The notes: a model not told the origin generated them from the sequence alone. A stretch of 64,000 nucleotides of DNA from Parietaria judaica (GCA_954871525.1 OX940862.1:41222232-41286231); one strand, 5' to 3'; shown: positions 10,932 through 22,540, numbered from the stretch's first letter. Program-made: numbers and translations.

Positions 10932-11684
10932 TTACCTCCTCGATGCGAAACCCCACTGGCCATAGGCTCTTAGGGGGGGACCCACGATGTGGCAGAGCTG
11001 ATAGATTCCGGATTCCTTAACGCGGGTACCGACGAAATCCTCCGCCCAGTTTCGACGAGGGTTGTCCAGAAGAGCCCGGACGACCCCAGCGAAGCGCTCA
11101 TCGTATTCTTTATTGGCGATGGGCCTGAACTTGGGCAGCTCTTGGTCGACGACCCACTCAGTAGGCAGCGCATCGTAGTGCGGCCCGAAGGTGAAACGGT
11201 CCAGTTTCGCGAAGAAATACTTGTTCTCCCACCCAGATTCATTGTTGGGTGTGTTCGCGATGATGTGAGGACTTACGACATGCGAGAGGAAGAGTCGGCC
11301 CAAGTTCTTCGGATTCTTCAACCACTTGAAGAGCCGCATCAAATCTTCCAAGGTGATGACCACTTTCTGTTCGAGAGCGATTGCCATGGTGCAGAGGTGA
11401 AGGCGAATAGAATTGGGGCTGACCTGAGTGATCGGCACATTGAAAGCGTGGAGGTAAGAGATGATAAGATGAGGCAATGGGAGATGCAACTCCACCGACC
11501 GGAAGAAGTGCTCGTGAAGAGCGATATATCCTTCTGGGGGTTCATCGGAAAGCTCGCCAGAACGAGGAAGGCGGAGATGGCAGGGATCGCAGTCCACATA
11601 GTGCTTCTTCAAGTCTTCCATATGCTTCTCAGTCATGATAGACTTGGGCGATCGAGTCTTGAAGATCTTCCCAAGCTTAGACAT
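10932..11684 (-). CDS. Antisense ORF, putative gypsy-type transposon domain (Transposase_28-like)
   Basis: A 250-codon minus-strand ORF starts at ATG 11684 (MSKLGKIFKTRS). Residues about 40-200 resemble the plant domain called putative gypsy type transposon (PF04195). Visible features are PPEGYIALHEHFF followed by LPLPHLIISYLHAFNVPITQVSPNS, then GWENKYFFAKLDRF and PTEWV. Tat elements such as Grande carry such an antisense gene downstream of pol. A TATA box lies about 140 bp upstream on the same strand. The ORF stops at 10932 after a likely frameshift, so the full protein would have continued into the coiled-coil region. Its role is unknown. Confidence 0.7.
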   Translation of the reverse strand: MSKLGKIFKTRSPKSIMTEKHMEDLKKHYVDCDPCHLRLPRSGELSDEPPEGYIALHEHFFRSVELHLPLPHLIISYLHAFNVPITQVSPNSIRLHLCTMAIALEQKVVITLEDLMRLFKWLKNPKNLGRLFLSHVVSPHIIANTPNNESGWENKYFFAKLDRFTFGPHYDALPTEWVVDQELPKFRPIANKEYDERFAGVVRALLDNPRRNWAEDFVGTRVKESGIYQLCHIVGPPLRAYGQWGFASRR

Positions 11685-11824
11685 CTTTCACCGGCGGCGA
11701 AAAGGAGCGAAGGAGGAAGTTTGGAGATCTTGAAGGAAAGAAAGAATTCAAGAAAGTAAATCGCGGAGAGTTTTTGGGAAAGTTGCGGATGACAAAGTGT
11801 TTGGAATCGAGGGCGAGAGTTCAA

Positions 11825-11831
11825 ATTTATA
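11825..11831 (-). promoter_or_regulatory. TATA box of antisense gypsy gene
   Basis: TATAAAT on the minus strand lies about 140 bp upstream of the ATG at 11684. That would leave a 5' leader of roughly 110 bases. The element therefore appears to have a promoter for antisense transcription that is separate from the LTR. Confidence 0.55.
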
Positions 11832-12233
11832 GAGAGAAGGTATCGGAATTGAAGAGGCATGTTTGGATCCAACGGTCTAGGATCGAAGCGAGGGAAATCG
11901 ATCAACGGTGGAGATCGAAAGAGTCGTTGCAAAACCCAAAAGCACTCGAGTGCGAGGAAAACCCCACATTTAATGTTGATGGATTGACATCGATCTCTGA
12001 GATTTGACAGCCTGGAAAAGCACGCCGAATCAGAGCTACATGGAAGCACGCGCTCGGAGATTCGCACTCAGGAAGTGGAAGAGTCTTCAGAGAGACACAA
12101 CCTCTTCGAGAACATGTGCTCTTCGAGTATACAGCCTCATCGAAGATATATCTCATCGCGGAACTTTTTTTTCGGGACGTACCTTATCGGGAAACAACCT
12201 CGGATTCTTTTTACCAACTGTTTCACACATGAT

Positions 12234-12249
12234 AAAATGGGGGACTAAC
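12234..12249 (+). other. Polypurine tract
   Basis: The tract AAAATGGGGGACTAAC sits immediately before the 3' LTR. It has the same form as the tract preceding the family A LTR at 178. Confidence 0.8.
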
Positions 12250-12865
12250 TGTTAAGGTCAGATTTTGCCAAATCATCCCTCAACACTACTGATGTCGTTT
12301 TATGAGCAAACGACGAAGAATAGAGGCAGGGATCACTTAAAGATTCTGGGCCCACCAAAAGATAGAGCAACTTAAAGCCCAACAGCGATGAAGCCCACGA
12401 GCAGATCGGGAAAACCCAATCGAATTAAAAGAGGAAGTCATTCGAGATCGCGAGAAAAGTGGAAAGCTGGCTCATTCAGTTGAGGATTTCGTGGGATATC
12501 CAACGCAAATAAGGAAGGTCAACAACGATCATAGCAAGAAAGAAGGAAACCCTAGCACAATTCGTGGGAACAATCTAGAAACCATACAAGCCTATAATAT
12601 GCATGTAAACTCAGTGTAAATTCATCCAGTATCATTATTTTGTGAGTTTGAGAGAATAATTCTTGAGTTCTCGAGTTTGCTTATTCATAATTTTCTCGAT
12701 TTTTCAAAGATTAGAGTGTGTGATCTTCGATTGTCCAAGCTAATAAACGGAAGAAACCGGGTCCTCTCGGAATCATAATAAATCAAGGATATTCCTGTTC
12801 ATAATTATTTATGTTCTTTTCGATTATTTTTTTTGATTGTAAGGCGTCGCAAAACGCCCCCTACA
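12250..12865 (+). mobile_element. 3' LTR of Tat gypsy element
   Basis: It is 616 bp, TGTTAAGGTC to CCCCCTACA, paired with the 5' LTR at 1140-1755. The target duplication AGCAC follows at 12866-12870. Confidence 0.95.
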
Positions 12866-12870
12866 AGCAC

Positions 12871-13772
12871 TATGAAAAATAATGTGACAATAGTATGCTT
12901 AGACACCTAGCTCATGCCCTGTTAACACCGAAAAAAAGAAGGAAATTCCGAGTAATATTTTCTCAAAATTTTCATAGGTGTCAATTAATTGTGCTCATGA
13001 GTCATTCATTTGTTGACGTGGAACCATGAGATTCACCCTTCCCTTCCAGTCTCTTCTTTCCCCTCTCTGATTACGTTTTCTCTCATTAATTTTCTTGAGC
13101 CAATATATTTTTTCACACATTCCTTTCTGGCTTTTCTCTCTGCCATCAAGAAGAAAGCCTCTACTTTTGCTTGATTTGAAGATGTCAAGCAGTAAGGTAA
13201 ATAGATAATCAATTCTCTTGTAGATTCTCATCAATTAGTTTAGGCTAATCAATATAATTTCGTTTAACCAATTTTGATTGTCGTACAATGAAAATACTAG
13301 AGTATTCATATATGTGTTATCATGTTTATTTTGAATACACCTATTGATCTGAAGATTATGGATATGGATTAACTCTGTGGTTAGGTAAATTTTGATTATT
13401 ATTGCTTCGATGTTATGGATTTAATACAATTATGTTTCCAAGTGTTTGAGAAAATGCTCCATGAAGTTTATATTTTTATTTTTTTAATTCATTTATAATT
13501 ATTATGGTTAAATTTTACAAAATGTACTTGGTCTAGTAGTAACAAATATATCACTTAAGATATTAGAGGTTTTGAGTTTGATTCACTACAGGACAGGAGT
13601 GAAATCCAAAGATCCTCATATATATATATAATAATAATAAAAAAATTATGGTTAAATTTATTTGTAAATAAGTTATAGTACTTAAGTCCAAACAAGTTTT
13701 CTAAATGTGATATTTTGAATCTGTATATGCATATAAAAATAGCTTTGAATTAATGTATATATATATGTGTGA
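12871..13772. other. AT-rich spacer with possible first exon
   Basis: I see no supported gene. A pyrimidine-rich leader (about 13035-13175) precedes ATG 13182, which opens five codons and meets a good donor (AAG|GTAAAT, 13197). That is the form of a plant first exon, but no following exon is recognisable, so this is only a possibility. The rest is AT-rich with a short TA run near 13618-13630. Confidence 0.35.
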
Positions 13773-14141
13773 CAGTAAGCCAAAATTATATGGGGATTTC
13801 AGAATAGGGGGGTCGAAATTTTTTTCAACTCTTAATAAAATCAACTTTTGTTGCTAATTTCATCTAAAAACAAATGAAATTCATTGTAATTTCAACTCTC
13901 TTTAAATGCAATTTAAGCAGACTTTAAATATGAAAATATATCAAAATGATATCAATTAATCAGTGAGGTATTTATTCAAACCCCTTGCTCGCATATTTCA
14001 AAAAAGAAAGTTTCAAAGAAAACAAAAAACGGAAGCTAAAATTTAAAATGCAAACAAAATGGTTGAACCCAAGTTAATACAAGAATCTGGACTCTGGAGG
14101 GAGCCACGGCATCTCCACCTTATAACGTGGATCCGCCACTG
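13773..14141. mobile_element. hAT-like non-autonomous remnant
   Basis: The right end reads GGATCCGCCACTG, the reverse complement of the common plant hAT terminus CAGTGGCGGATCC. The left end begins CAGTAAGCC, followed by a segment (GGGGATTTCAGAATAGGGGG) of the kind seen just inside hAT ends. No matching 8 bp duplication is visible (ATGTGTGA left, GAGATACT right), so the boundaries are uncertain. Confidence 0.45.
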
Positions 14142-14602
14142 GAGATACTGGTCCAATTCTAAACCGTTTTAATAGTTAAAAGTGTCTAATTTAATCTATT
14201 ATTTCACTCATGTATTTAAAATGCCTCCATATGTTTATATTGTCTTGCATAAGTACATATATACAGTTAAGAGTTCACTATCATACTATATTACTATATA
14301 CATATTTAAGAATTTTAGCTTAGTGGATTTTAGGAGTTTCGATTCTTATATTCATGAAGGGTATGTGTATATATATGTTCACTTAATTTTTATACTTAAA
14401 TATCAATAAAGTAAGAAATAGTTCTTAAGATGTTTATTATATTTTCATGATACTTAGTAATTAAGTGAAGAGATATTTTGAATGGTTGTCTATTTTTAAT
14501 AAGCTTAAAATTTAGTAGTTAGAAGGTGTTATCTAGTAACTAGAATATGGTTTACATCTCAGTAACGGATATTTAAAATGTATTTAAATATCAGGTAGTT
14601 TA

Positions 14603-15659
14603 TGTTAGAACGAAGCACCATTTCGTGTAGCGAAGACTCGTAAAAGATAAAGGTACGTACAAGAACTCACTTACAATACAACAGTAATATAACATGTGTC
14701 ATTACGTTTGCTTGAAAGTGCATGTTTGAATGTATGTGTATGATTGAATTATGTGAAGATGAGATGCATGTTTATGTTTAGGATTACATGAACGAATAAT
14801 ATATATGTTGATGATTGATGAAAATCTTTTAAGATACATGTATGTATGATAAAATGACTATGCACATGACTGATAATATTTGCGAGCGTTAAGATAAGTA
14901 CGAAGAAGAATGTTTATGTTGCATGCATGACCATGATGAACTATATATGTATATAATTTTTAATGAAAAGTTTTTTTATGGCGTCGTACCAAGAATTCTC
15001 GTAATGAGATGATGAAAGTTTATACTGAAGTCTCGTAATGAGATGATGAAATTCTATACCGAGACATAAAGTTCTCATATGGTATATTACGAAGTCTCGT
15101 AATGAGATGATGAAAGTTATGATATCTCGCGTTGATTTGGTTTCGGTCGCGCCACCAATCTCCCGAATGTTTGCGCGCATGGTACGTACGCAGGGCCCAA
15201 ATTATGATAAGATATTTTCTACATTATGAAATGAATGATCTTCGAGGTAAAAGTAAAATTGCATTCATTTGCATTTCATGTAACATATTATGGATGAATA
15301 AATGTGTATAATTTATGTGATAATATTTATTTTTATCTTAACACGCTTATATTTGTGAGTTATATTTGCTTGTATGTACTGAGTGTTAGCTCACTCGTAT
15401 AGTTGTGTTGTAGACTCGGGTAAGAGTTGAAGAATTGAGGATGAAGCAGAATCAGTGATGCGGCATATACGTGCGCATATGGTGGATGAAAGATCTTGCG
15501 GTGGTGTTTCCGCAAATTTCTTTTACTATTGTAAAACCAAAGAGCTCCGAAATTTATTCTCAAATGGAGCTAGTCCCGAATAAATTATATTTTTATAAAA
15601 TTGGGACTTTATGGAATTTTATTGAGGAAGTAACGGACACGAGGAAGTGGGTCGTTACA
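14603..15659. mobile_element. Possible solo LTR
   Basis: The segment begins TGTTAGAACG and ends GGGTCGTTACA, the TG...CA form of an LTR. It contains three imperfect copies of CTCGTAATGAGATGATGAAA at 14998, 15032 and 15096. The flanking 5-mers (GTTTA and TGATG) do not match, so it may be truncated or misbounded. No coding sequence is present. Confidence 0.35.
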
Positions 15660-15864
15660 TGATGCCCATTAGTGGAAGTCCTTTTATTAAAAGGTTCTAG
15701 AATACAGTGCAGGTCCGTGAAATTTACGCCTTGGCTTAGCTTCTTATGGTATGGACCGTTTCATTAATAATTTTGTTATTTCATAATTAGTCATATAATT
15801 TGAAATATTATGTGCAATTATGCTTTTATATATATATATATATATATATGTGTATTTCATACGT

Positions 15865-18115
15865 ATGAACCCTTTTAGTAATTTGAATACTCAATATAGT
15901 GTTTGGCCAGTCATATTAGTAAATTACAATCTCCCACCTAAATTTTGTATGAAGAAAAATTCCTTATATTTATTATTTTTATACCGGGACCGAGCCAACC
16001 AAGAGACGATATTGATGTTTAATTTGCACCGCTAGTGAATGATTTGAGATCGTTACAGGATGAAGGAGTTGAGGTTTATGATGCTTCCAGTCAAGAAACG
16101 TTCAATTAGATACTAATTTTATGTGGACAATTAGCGACTTCCTGACGTATAGAAACTTGTTAGGAAATCAGTTAAATGCCCCATTGGTTATCCAGTTAGC
16201 ATCAAAGATACATCTTTCGATATGGTTGAAGCACAAGAAGAAGATCGTTTTCTGCAGCCACATGAGGTATTTACCGTCCAATCATAAGTATAGGAGTCTA
16301 TCAAAGAAATTTGACAACAACGATGAGCATTAAGATCCTCCTCGAATTTCATCTAGTGAAGAAGTATATGAAATGGTCAATAACAAATATAAAGTATTAG
16401 GCAAAAGAAAGCGAAAAAATTGAAGAAAGACAGAGAAGAAGCCAGATCATAGTTAAAAAATTTAATATTATATGACCTCCTGTAATGGAAGTCTCACTTT
16501 GTTCGTCATTGTTTTGATGTCATGCACATTGAAAACAATGTTTGTGAATCAATTTTTGAGACTTTGTTTGATGATGAAAAAAAGAAAGACTAGATAAAAG
16601 TTAGAATGGATCTCAATATTTTAAGATAAGACCCAATTTTTTTCATCTTGATGATAGAGGGAAAAAAACTATCTTACCGCGAGCAATACACACATTAGTT
16701 AGAGCAGAGAAACTTAAGTTGTTTACGTGGATGACATCGATAAAGGTTCCTGACACACATTCCTCAAACTATAAAAGATTTATATCCACGAAGGACTTGA
16801 AACTTATTAGGATGAAGACGCACAATTTTAATGTGTTGCTACAAGAAATGTTACATCTTTTTTGCGCAAAATTGTCTCAAAGGAAGTTAGACTTGCAATA
16901 TCCCGATAACGTATGTTTTTCAATTCAATTTGTTTGAAGAGTAACGATCCTGGAGATTTGGAGGGTTGCAAGCACAGTTCGTCGAGATAGTATGTTTTCT
17001 TTCGAGAAGCTATTTCCACTATCTTCTTTTCACATCATGATTAACTTAACTATTCATTTAGTTTGTGAAGTTCAACTTCGTGGACCGGTTTTTTTTCCGA
17101 AAGATATATGATGGTTTTGAAAGGTTATATAAGAAATTACAATCGGCCAGAAGTGAGTATATTCCAGAACTACATCGCAAATGAGTCATTTGAATTCTGT
17201 TTCTAGTATATAGACAAAGGAAAATCAATTTGGTTGCCCGGACACACGTTTTGAATCATTTAATTCAATCATGCATTAACTCAATCATTTATAATTCTTT
17301 ATTGAATTAATTTATTTGGTTTAAAATTATTTATTAATTCATTTATGGTAATTTTGATATATTGGCAATCCTACGATCGTGGACACTAAAGAACGAGAGC
17401 AAGCCATTCTCTATGTGCTACACAATGAGCCAGAATTTGAACCGTTTATTGAAGTTCATATGAAAGAATTGGAAGCTACACATGGAAGGAAAGTGACAAA
17501 TAAAAATTGGTCCAAAATTGTATGAAGACAAATGACATTTCGGGAGGCTGAGGAAAATATCAGAAGGGCCTTCATTATTGGTAAGAAGGTACAATGCATG
17601 GAATGTTAATGGTTTCATATTTTAGACACGAGCAAGAGACGATAAACACCCCGTTCAAAATAGCGGTTTTACAGTTTTTTGTGAAGGGATGCATGTTTCG
17701 TCAACGAAAGATAAGAATCCAAAACAAGGTGTTATGAAATATTGCGAGTACATAAAAGAAATATGGGAACTCAACAATTGTGGTCATCTAATTGACATTT
17801 TTCAAGTGAAAATTGGCTGACTACAATTACGGTAAAATTGAGAATGATGGAATTACAACAATCGACTCTAGAAGGATCTGTTACAAAAATGATTCGTTCA
17901 TGTTGGTAATGCAAGCTAGTCAGCTGTTTTATGTCTATCATCCGACCAATTAAGAATTAATTATAGTAATTTATCTGGATTTGAGAATTTTTGAAGACAT
18001 TAATCAAGAAGACAAAGACATCAGTAGCATTGCCCATTTTTCAGAAAATTTACCACCAATTGAACCCGTAGAGGATTTTGAAGATGATATTTTCCATTTC
18101 CGTCGTTGAGATTGA
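15865..18115 (+). pseudogene. Heavily decayed CACTA TNP2-type transposase
   Basis: No long ORF remains, but the DNA parallels the better preserved transposase at 24760-27060 in order. Matching points are the SVWPV and NYNLPPK region at 15895-15950, the HCFDVMHIENN-like segment at 16500-16560, the S.NYKRF region at 16760, and the DUF4218/DUF4216-like C-terminus at 17390-18110 (YKNDSFM, then acid-rich). Frameshifts and stops are dense, so it is an older insertion than the copy to its right. Confidence 0.75.
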
Positions 18116-18194
18116 CGTGTGAATTGGCTCTGTTAATGAAATGATTTTTTTTTTACTTTTTGACTATATAAATAATTATATGTCTGGAAAAATT

Positions 18195-18775
18195 TGCGTA
18201 TTTTTGTTCCCAGTTACATAGGGCGTGCATATGCCCGCAACTCATCAAGGGAAATTGTCCTGTTCGCTGCGAATTCATTGTTTATATCCGCGGCCATATT
18301 TTCCACATTTTAACCCAAAAACATGCTTATTTTTGTTCCCAGATTTGCAGGCGCATGAAGGTTAAGGCCGCAACTATCAAGGAAAATTGTCCCGATCACC
18401 ACGGCATCAATAGTTATGGTCGCGGCTATATAGTCCACTTTTTAAGTACAACTATCAAGGAAAATTGTCTTGATCAGCGTGGCCTCAATAGGTATGCCGC
18501 GACCATATTGTCTGTATTTTAACCTAATACCAGGCTTTTTTTTTTCAGTTTCACAGGGGCGTGAAAAATAAGGCTGCGACGTCAGTGGGTTAAGGGCCTC
18601 GTTCGTCGTGGCATTGCATGGTTTTGCCGCGGCCATAGTATCCAGATTTATCGTCAGTGGGTTAAGGGCCTCGTTCGTCGTGGCATTGCATGGTTTTGCC
18701 GCGGCCATAGTATCCAGATTCGATAAATTAGTTTTTTTTTTTTCAATTTTGCAGGGGCGTGAACATTATGGCCGT
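18195..18775. repeat. Subterminal repeats of the older CACTA element
   Basis: Units of roughly 110-130 bp begin with TTTTTGTTCCCAG or TTTTTCAGTT plus a GGGGCGTG-like segment. Each carries one GCCGCGGCCAT-type site, some changed to GCCGTGGC or GTCGCGGC. The last part (18581-18724) is a near-identical tandem duplication with a 72 bp period. Placed downstream of the decayed transposase, it fits a subterminal region of that transposon. Confidence 0.65.
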
Positions 18776-18968
18776 AATTCAAATATATAATCATTGACAG
18801 AGTTCAATTTATTTTACCTTTTTTCCACCAAAAACTGCTGCAAACAATTCCCAAAATCCGATAGATGATAAAAAAAATTATATGTTTAAACTTCATAAGT
18901 GCTTAAAAACAATTTTTTTAATATTAACATAAACATATGTTCTAAAACAAAAATGAAACATGTTATAA

Positions 18969-19080
18969 CACTAGTACAAATTGTGGATCCTACCACGGAG
19001 TTTCAACCATGGATTTTTTGATCCATGGTCGAAATCCAAGATTCTACCATGGAATTTTTTTTCCATGGTTGAAAATCGAA
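18969..19080 (+). other. CACTA 5' terminus with subterminal hairpins
   Basis: After CACTAGTACAAATTGTGG there are nested inverted motifs: CCATGG with GATTTTTTGATC between (around 19009-19027), and CCATGGAATTTTTTTTCCATGG at 19047-19068. They could form short hairpins next to the transposon end. Palindromic CCATGG and CCACGG sites here grade into the GCCGCGGC sites that follow. Confidence 0.6.
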
Positions 19081-19870
19081 TCACGCCGCGGCACGCTTAA
19101 ACACGCCGCGGCACACTCTCAAATTCACCACGGATATATTTTCCATTGTTGAAATTGTGTCGTTGAGATGTTTATAAGCCGCGGCGGGTATAAAATGCCG
19201 CGGCATGGTTGGTACACAACGACACTCTATAAACCGTTGTTCATACCAAGCACTGTAAGCCGGGGCATTATATATGATACGCCGCGGCATTATTGGTACA
19301 CGATGAAACCTTATAAACCGTTGTTCATACCATGCAGAGTACGCCGCGGCGTGAAATTGAAAACGCCACGGCACGTAATTTTAGAGAGATAAGCCGTGGC
19401 ATTATCTCTTACACGCCGTGGCATGGATGGTACACAACGACAGCATGAAACCGTTGTTCATAAAGCCGCAGTAAACCCTTTGTATGCCGCGGCGTGTCTT
19501 GAAAAATGCCACGACATTTTGTTTGTAGAGACACGCCGATGCGTTACAAATAATAAGCCACGGCATGTATCGTATTTATCCATTTTCTCATTTGTGCCGT
19601 GCCTGACTCTCGTCGACTCCTTCCCTTTCGCCGTGCCTCTCGCCCTCTCCCTCGCCCTCGCCCTGTTTCACCAATTCCCGCCGCGGCACGAGATGTACAC
19701 AACAACGACACTTGTTTGAACCGTTGTTCATGCGCACAGTAAAAAATATAAGTTTTCCGCGGCGTATGTTTCAAATACGACGTGGCACACTACTTAATAC
19801 GATTTTTAATGATATCGCCGCGGCATGTTTTTTATCACACCGCGGCGTGAGTGGTATTTACAGTCTTACC
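19081..19870. repeat. GCCGCGGC palindrome array 1
   Basis: About twenty copies of the 8 bp palindrome GCCGCGGC or one-step variants (GCCGTGGC, GCCACGGC, GCCGGGGC) occur here, spaced mostly 15-60 bp in an otherwise AT-rich background. Most variants differ at the central CpG. The position just inside a CACTA end suggests transposase-binding subterminal repeats (inference). Confidence 0.8.
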
Positions 19871-20155
19871 CGCGAGGATTTCATTTTCACTTCGCGCCGT
19901 CACCAACCCTACCCCTCTTTCTCGCACTCGCCTTGCGCCGCCGTCTTCTCACCGCGACACGATTCACGCCGTCATCCGCCGTTGCCGTCCACGTCCCTAC
20001 GCCGTCGACCTCCACGTGTAAGTGTCGATTTCAAGCTTTATTTTTCTGGTTTTTTTTTTCGTTTTTTTGTTGTTGTTAATTCAAAATAGGATTTGAGTAT
20101 TGTTGTATTAAGTCATTGATTAATTTGATTAATTTGGTTTTTAAATTAGGCTTAG

Positions 20156-20994
20156 GTATTTTTGAATATCGACGTTGGTCGTTTCATCTTCTTCTACATG
20201 ACCCACATGGCGTACGACGCCTCGAAGAATGCACTGGGCTTCCCGTTCCTTATCACAGCTCTATGCAAAAAAAGCTGGGGTAAGTATATATATCTTTATT
20301 TGTCTTCAATTGTGAAATTCAATTTTTTCAATATTGATCTAATATTGCTTTATTTCATTATTTAGATCGAGGATTCTAAGCTCGACCAGACGGTGCTGTA
20401 TGGAAAGAAGGTGGACCAGGCTTGGATCCGGAGTTTAAAAGAACCCGTTGTTGAGGCCCCTGCGAACGAGATACCTGAACAACCTGCAAACGAGGTAAGT
20501 GTATAGCTTATGTTGCTTAATTGTTTATTATTGTTTTAATAATAATCTAACTTTGCTTGAAATTCATGGTTTAGGCCGCCGATATTCCAGCACAGCCTGT
20601 TGCCGCCCCACCGATGACGGAGCTCAACTACGATGATCAGCCAATGAGAGCCTTCGTGGCTCACAGTGTTCGGAGCATTCTTGAGTTCAATACCTATTGT
20701 AGCTCGTTTTGGCCGGGTATCTACCCAGGATTTAAGGCGCCAAATCAGTTTCCACCAATGCCATGGCCAGCAGGATATCCAGATCAGTATCAGCCGGCAT
20801 TCACTGAAGCAGGCGGGAACGGTGGAGGCGGGAACGGCGAGGTTGAGAACGAAGAAGGCGGGAACGGTAACGAGAATGAAGGAGGCGAGAACGCAGCAGG
20901 CGGGAACGGCAATGACGCGAACCCCGAGAACCCAGAGAACCCAAATAAACCCGAAGAAATCAACAACGACGGCCTCGAAGAAAACGATAACTAA
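20156..20994 (+). pseudogene. Transposase_32-like three-exon gene in CACTA element
   Basis: Three exons join in frame: 20156-20279, 20366-20494 and 20575-20994, with GTAAGT donors and TTTAG or TTAG acceptors. Exon 1 encodes LNIDVGRFIFF and ALGFPFLITALC, which resembles the C-terminal half of the plant Transposase_32 domain. An extra base in the A run near 20270 breaks the frame just before the first intron. The last exon encodes a Pro-rich segment, then Gly-Gly-Asn and Glu/Asn-rich repeats, to a TAA at 20992-20994. The 5' part of the domain is missing. A GC-rich leader with a possible donor lies upstream (19880-20020). Function is unknown. Confidence 0.55.
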
Positions 20995-21319
20995 GAAGTC
21001 GAGAACAATGATGACAACAACCTCGTGGACAATAATTAGTTATTTCTTATGTTTGAACAATTAGCTATTATGTTTGTTTTGTTTAAATAATTAGTTAATA
21101 TTTTATGTTTCCTTTGAACAATTAGTTAATATTTTGTTTTGTTTGAAAAAAAGTATAAATTTTCAAATGTTATTATACTTCGTTTTGTTGAAATATAAAA
21201 ATAATTGTGTAAAAAAAATTTAAAATAATTTTATAAGATCTAATTTAGATTGTTAAACAATCGAAAAATTAAATAATTCATAATTTAGTTGTTTAGTCTA
21301 TTAATTAATTAATTGTATA

Positions 21320-21985
21320 ATTCTTCATGCCGGGGCCTATTTTCATAAACACCGCGGCGTGTGCGTGTTATTTCTCTACATAACCTCTGAATTATGAACA
21401 GAGCCGCGGCTACACAAAACACGCCGCGGCGGAGTTCATACGCCAGACACTTTAAATGAAAATAGCAACAACATGCCGTGTCATTAGTTTTTAAAGCCAC
21501 GGCATGTTGACATGAAGCCTCGGCTTATGTATATCCTACCGCGGAGGAAAATAACCAAAAATTATACAGAGAGCATGCTTAACTTTAGTCGGATTAGGCC
21601 GAGGTGTGACCAACGCTAGCCACGGCATTCTTTCCACACGCCTTGCCGTGACCTATTTAAGCCGCGGCTGTGTTCATAAGCCAGAGGTTAAAATAGTAAA
21701 TAGCAACAACACACCACGGCATCAAGATTGTAACGCCTCGGCATTGTCACGTAAAGCCTCGGCTTATGTATAACCTGCCGCGGCTTATTACGACAAAAAA
21801 TTATACAGAGAGCATGCTTAACTTTGGCCATATTAGGCCGGGGTGTGACTAAAACTTGCCGCGGTATGACTAAACTTGCCGCGGTTTATTTTATTATGTC
21901 GCGGCGTTTATTCAAGAACGGGATTTTCCGTGGATGAATATTTTAAGCCACGGCAGGTTTTGAAGTATGCCGCGGCGTCTTACAG
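21320..21985. repeat. GCCGCGGC array 2 with 239 bp higher-order unit
   Basis: This is a second array of GCCGCGGC variants, including GCCTCGGC. Two consecutive blocks share the same order of sites, and each contains ATTATACAGAGAGCATGC (21561 and 21800), giving a 239 bp higher-order period. The same 18-mer recurs in array 3, on the far side of the transposase gene. Confidence 0.8.
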
Positions 21986-22374
21986 CTGACAAAAAAATTG
22001 GCTATATTTTTGCAAGTACAATTATTGATTTCCAACGTTAAAAAACGGCTATATTCGCAAAAATAATTTAAAAAATATAAATTCATTTATTTTTTCTATT
22101 TATACCATTGTTACTTATATTTTTACTCGCAAGATGTGAAATGTAGTACTTCTTAAAGTTTTATTTGTAATGCATGTGGAATTGTTTGTAAATGATAATT
22201 TATTCTTAATTTTATTAATATAAATATGTAATTGTTTTACGTTGCGGCGCATAACTTATTTTATGAATATACACTTTCGAAACATTTATAGTTCAAAAAA
22301 CTTGAGGGCATAAAGTGAATATCGGAATGTAAACTTGAGGGCATAAAGTGAATACCGTACGAGATAGTATTTGA

Positions 22375-22540
22375 TAATTTTACAACAACAAAATCACTTA
22401 AAACAATTAAATATTACATTTAATAGTTTTAAAACAACAAAATCACTCACAACAATTCAACATTACATTTAATACTTTTTAAATAACAAAATAACTCACA
22501 ACAATTCAATATTATATTAATAAAACTACAACAATTAAAA
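22375..22540. repeat. AT-rich tandem repeat
   Basis: Two to three copies of a roughly 60 bp unit contain ACAACAAAATCACTCACAAC and ATTACATTTAATA. It lies directly downstream of the minus-strand zinc-finger gene, so it may form that gene's 3' untranslated region. Confidence 0.6.

Larger units (their letters stand above)
1140..12865 (+). mobile_element. Near full-length Tat-lineage Ty3/gypsy retrotransposon
   Basis: The element is 11,726 bp, bounded by two 616 bp LTRs and flanked by the same 5 bp, AGCAC, at 1135-1139 and 12866-12870. The internal order is primer site, gag, protease, RT, RNase H, second RNase H, integrase, a tandem-repeat block, an antisense gene and a polypurine tract. The second RNase H after RT-RNase H and the antisense ORF after pol are traits of the Tat group (Retand/Grande/Ogre relatives). 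By eye the LTRs differ at about 35 sites, roughly 5-6%. With commonly used plant rates that means an insertion about two million years ago (inference). Every coding domain carries lesions, so the copy is not autonomous. Confidence 0.93.

Noticed and set aside
13182..13197. Possible first exon (ATG plus five codons and a GTAAAT donor)
   Set aside because: The context is good, but no second exon could be recognised, so it is mentioned only under the spacer.
12995..13234. 79-codon minus-strand ORF
   Set aside because: Antisense to a pyrimidine-rich leader; no domain, no promoter, no homologous feature in the window.
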